A model generated the notes under the pieces. The model did not search any database, had not been told where the DNA came from, and worked only from the letters and a program-made list of their open reading frames with translations. Positions 61,726-64,000 of a stretch of 64,000 nucleotides of DNA are shown one piece after another; positions within the stretch are counted from its first letter, which is position 1; every line of letters begins with the position of its first letter. Position numbers and translations under genes: made by a program. Source of the DNA: Marinifilum sp. N1E240 (GTDB lineage Bacteria; Bacteroidota; Bacteroidia; Bacteroidales; Marinifilaceae); assembly GCF_009295825.1 (NCBI RefSeq), contig NZ_WHKF01000001.1, positions 213,088 through 277,087 on the forward strand. Reading direction: 5' to 3'.

Positions 61726-62916
61726 ATGAAAACAAATAAAATATTCATATCAGGTGACGAAGCAGTAGCTCAAGGTGTGAGATTATCTCGCCCTCATGTT
61801 GTTGCTGCTTACCCAATCACCCCACAAACTATCACCGTTGAGCGTTTATCAGAAATGGTAGAAGCTGGCGAGATGGATGGAGAATACATGCACGTGGAGT
61901 CGGAGCACTCTGCAATTTCAGCAACAATGGGAGCCAGTGCGGTTGGTGCTAGAACTTTTACAGCATCATCATCACAAGGATTATTATACATGGCGGAAGG
62001 TCTTCACTACTGTAGTGGTGGACGTTGGCCGGTTGTAATGATGAATGCGAACCGCTCGGTTGCACTGCCATGGAGTATCTATGGTGATCAGCGTGACTCA
62101 TTATCTCTATTGGATTCAGGTTGGATTCAGGTATACGTTGAAGATGCACAGGAAGCATTGGATATGATCATTCAGGCATATAAAATTGCGGAGCACAAAG
62201 ATGTATTGACTCCAATGATGGTGAATTTGGATGGTTTTATCCTAACTCACACTTATGAGTTGGTAGACATTCCAGAGCAGGAAATGGTAGATGAGTTCTT
62301 ACCTTCTTTCCAAACACCTAATAAAATGTCGTTCGAGGAGCCAAAAAATTTAGGTTTCAGTTCTCGTCCTGATGATAACACAGAATTCAAATATCAGCAG
62401 AATGAAGCGATGTTCAATTCTATTGATGTGATCCACAAAACAGATGAGGATTTTGCTGATATGTTCGGTAGAAAATATCACGGTATGGTGGAAGAATACA
62501 TGTGCGAGGATGCTGATGTTGTTTTGGTTGCTTTGGGTAGTGTTTGCGGTACCGTTCGTGTTGTGGTAGATAAAATGCGTGCAGAAGGTAAAAAAGTTGG
62601 ATTGTTAAAAATCCGATACATGCGTCCATTCCCGGTTGAGGAAGTGAAAGACTTGGCAAAGCGAGTGAAGGCAATTGGTGTTATTGATAAAGATATCTCT
62701 TTCGGATACGAAGGAACAGTTTATACCAATGTAAACTCAGCCATTTCGCAGATTGACAAATATGTGTACAAGAGCAATTTCGTTGGCGGATTAGGTGGTC
62801 GCGATATCACCAAAGACGAAATTGAAGACATGTATAACAAGTTATTTGCAGGACTTGAAAACAAGAGTGAAGAGACAGTAGAATTTTTCAGCTTAAATGT
62901 AGAAGGCAATGACTAA
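61726..62916 (+). CDS. 2-oxoacid:ferredoxin oxidoreductase alpha subunit
   Basis: The ATG at 61726 (MKTNKIFISGDEAVAQG) is preferred over the upstream in-frame TTG at 61699. The 396-residue subunit has AYPITPQTITVE, ESEHSAISATMGASAVGART and a PorA-like central part (ALPWSIYGDQRDSLSLLDSGWIQ). The C-terminal transketolase-like domain contains KVGLLKIRYMRPFPVEEV. The sequence style is closer to archaeal-type pyruvate or 2-oxoisovalerate enzymes than to 2-oxoglutarate ones. It overlaps the beta gene by 8 bp. Confidence 0.88.
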   Translation: MKTNKIFISGDEAVAQGVRLSRPHVVAAYPITPQTITVERLSEMVEAGEMDGEYMHVESEHSAISATMGASAVGARTFTASSSQGLLYMAEGLHYCSGGRWPVVMMNANRSVALPWSIYGDQRDSLSLLDSGWIQVYVEDAQEALDMIIQAYKIAEHKDVLTPMMVNLDGFILTHTYELVDIPEQEMVDEFLPSFQTPNKMSFEEPKNLGFSSRPDDNTEFKYQQNEAMFNSIDVIHKTDEDFADMFGRKYHGMVEEYMCEDADVVLVALGSVCGTVRVVVDKMRAEGKKVGLLKIRYMRPFPVEEVKDLAKRVKAIGVIDKDISFGYEGTVYTNVNSAISQIDKYVYKSNFVGGLGGRDITKDEIEDMYNKLFAGLENKSEETVEFFSLNVEGND

Positions 62917-63817
62917 AGTATTAGATATCCCAAAAGTGAATGCGAAAAACATGACAGAGAAGGAATTTTTCTATGGTCATAAAGCATGTGCCGGATGTGG
63001 TGGTAGTATCGCTGTTCGTTTGGCTTTAAAAGTATTGGGCGAGCGCACTTATACCGCTTTACCAGCAGGTTGTATGTCGGCAGTAGGATTCATTTATCCA
63101 CAAATGGCATTCAATTCAAATGCAATTATTACAACTTTTCCAGGTTCGGCAAGTATGGCAGCAGGTATTGCAGCTGGAGCCAAAGCTTTGGGACAAAAAG
63201 ATTTTAAAACTGTAGTGTTTGCTGGTGACGGTGGAACTGCTGATATCGGATTCCAGGCTTTATCAGGAATGATCGATCGTAACGATGATGTTTTGTATAT
63301 CTGTTACGATAATGAAGCTTATATGAATACCGGTATTCAGAAGAGTGGTTTGACTCCTTACGGAACCAAGACTACGACTACGCCAGCAGGTAAAAATATC
63401 CCGGGAACGGTTACTCACAAGAAGAACTTGTTTGAGATTATTGCAGCTCATGATATCGCTTATGCTGCAACAGCTAGTATTGGTTATCCTCAGGATTTCT
63501 TGAATAAAGTAAACAAAGCGAAGCACATTAAAGGGGCAACTTTTATTCATGTGTATGCATCTTGTCCAACAGGATGGGGAACTCCAACTGAAACATCGGT
63601 AGAGATTGCGAAGGATGCTGTTGATGCAGGTTTGATTTTCCTTGCTGAATATGAGGATGGAGAGTATAGATTGAATCGTAATCCAAAGGAATTCAAATCG
63701 GTTACAGAATACCTGAAGAAACAAGGTCGTTTCAAGCACATGAGCGAAGCAGATATTGATTGCGTGATTGAAAATCGCGACAAGAAATGGTCTCGCATGC
63801 GTAAACAATGGTTATAA
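62909..63817 (+). CDS. 2-oxoacid:ferredoxin oxidoreductase beta subunit (ThDP-binding)
   Basis: The 302-residue subunit binds thiamine diphosphate through VVFAGDGGTADIGFQALSGMI and NEAYMNTGIQKS. The CAGCGGS motif near residue 27 and the later YASCPTGWGTP contribute iron-sulfur or active-site cysteines as in PorB. The C-terminus VTEYLKKQGRFKHM is typical of the family. With the alpha subunit it forms the catalytic core. A REP follows 12 bp after the stop codon. Confidence 0.9.
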   Translation: MTKVLDIPKVNAKNMTEKEFFYGHKACAGCGGSIAVRLALKVLGERTYTALPAGCMSAVGFIYPQMAFNSNAIITTFPGSASMAAGIAAGAKALGQKDFKTVVFAGDGGTADIGFQALSGMIDRNDDVLYICYDNEAYMNTGIQKSGLTPYGTKTTTTPAGKNIPGTVTHKKNLFEIIAAHDIAYAATASIGYPQDFLNKVNKAKHIKGATFIHVYASCPTGWGTPTETSVEIAKDAVDAGLIFLAEYEDGEYRLNRNPKEFKSVTEYLKKQGRFKHMSEADIDCVIENRDKKWSRMRKQWL

Positions 63818-63829
63818 AAAATACCGTAG

Positions 63830-63849
63830 GGACACGCCACGGCGTGTCC
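63830..63849. repeat. REP palindrome after the beta-subunit gene
   Basis: GGACACGCCACGGCGTGTCC differs from the 60029 family member only in the central pair and lies 12 bp after the stop codon. Confidence 0.82.
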
Positions 63850-63898
63850 TAAATAATATACCCAAACAACAAACAACAAACAATAAACAAAAACAATC

Positions 63899-64000
63899 AT
63901 GATCAGCGATTTAAAAGGAACTTTTTCCCAAATCAGCAATAATAATAAACGATCAGCAATTCGTGAAATTTTGAAATTGACTCAAAACCCTGAGATCATT
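63899..64000 (+). CDS. PLP-dependent aminotransferase, 5' fragment
   Basis: The first 34 codons (MISDLKGTFSQI...AIREILKLTQNPEII) are in the window. The RSAIREILKLTQ-PEII start is typical of class I/II (2-aminoadipate/MocR-related) aminotransferases. It follows the oxidoreductase operon, so transamination of amino acids to 2-oxoacids for that enzyme is a coherent role. The call rests on a short N-terminus. Confidence 0.6.
   Translation, partial: MISDLKGTFSQISNNNKRSAIREILKLTQNPEII

Overview
The window looks like a chromosomal segment of a Bacteroidota bacterium, most likely a marine or anaerobic relative of the Marinilabiliales/Marinifilaceae. That placement is inferred from gene content and style: TAnnTTTG-type promoter boxes, AT-rich intergenic DNA, SprB-repeat/OmpA proteins, 6-bladed propeller lipoproteins, MacB-like permease arrays and TonB-plug-like motifs. 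No rRNA, tRNA or CRISPR array was seen.

Layout. (1) 1-6924, minus strand: the N-terminal 2308 residues of a giant secreted GH13 alpha-amylase-family protein. It ends in at least eleven near-identical 77-residue repeats that run off the left edge, and LacI-type operator sequences lie upstream. (2) 7302-9339: inorganic pyrophosphatase, a GNAT acetyltransferase and a small exported NTF2-like protein. (3) 9516-29314: one ABC ATPase, six full-length paralogous MacB/FtsX-type permeases and one propeller lipoprotein in a single minus-strand operon, divergent from a sigma-54-type response regulator and its histidine kinase. A candidate activator site lies in the divergent gap. (4) 29424-35924: envelope and hypothetical genes (TonB-plug-like lipoprotein, TPR protein, SnoaL-like, DUF6263-like, beta-barrel, GyrI-like). 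(5) 35903-36899: a REP-associated tyrosine transposase (RAYT) inside a dense REP-palindrome array, then an unrecognised 254-codon gene and a strict 21-bp tandem repeat. (6) 38376-46259: a defence operon of Vsr endonuclease, cytosine-5 methyltransferase, a double-GHKL (MORC/HSP90-like plus histidine-kinase-like) ATPase, a receiver-domain protein, a DUF3883 nuclease-like protein and a HEPN-like protein with an intact R-N-x3-H motif. (7) 46334-49751: a TPR/propeller protein and an OmpA/SprB-repeat protein. (8) 49970-50692: a second RAYT-like transposase flanked by two copies of a double-hairpin structure. (9) 51033-60029: a periplasmic nitrate reductase operon in which an NrfC/NrfD/cytochrome c module precedes napA-napG-napH-napB-napD. 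(10) 60062-64000: an Lrp/AsnC regulator divergent from a four-subunit 2-oxoacid:ferredoxin oxidoreductase operon and the start of an aminotransferase.

The two most unusual themes are these. First, the six-gene defence operon combines methylation, mismatch repair, ATPase, phosphorelay-like and RNase-like modules. Second, several families of near-perfect palindromes recur throughout the window; members of one family repeatedly sit exactly at stop codons (35922, 36633, 36897, 60027/60062, 61659), next to two different RAYT genes. Coordinates and motifs were read by eye; homology calls are from recognition of family motifs, not from searches.
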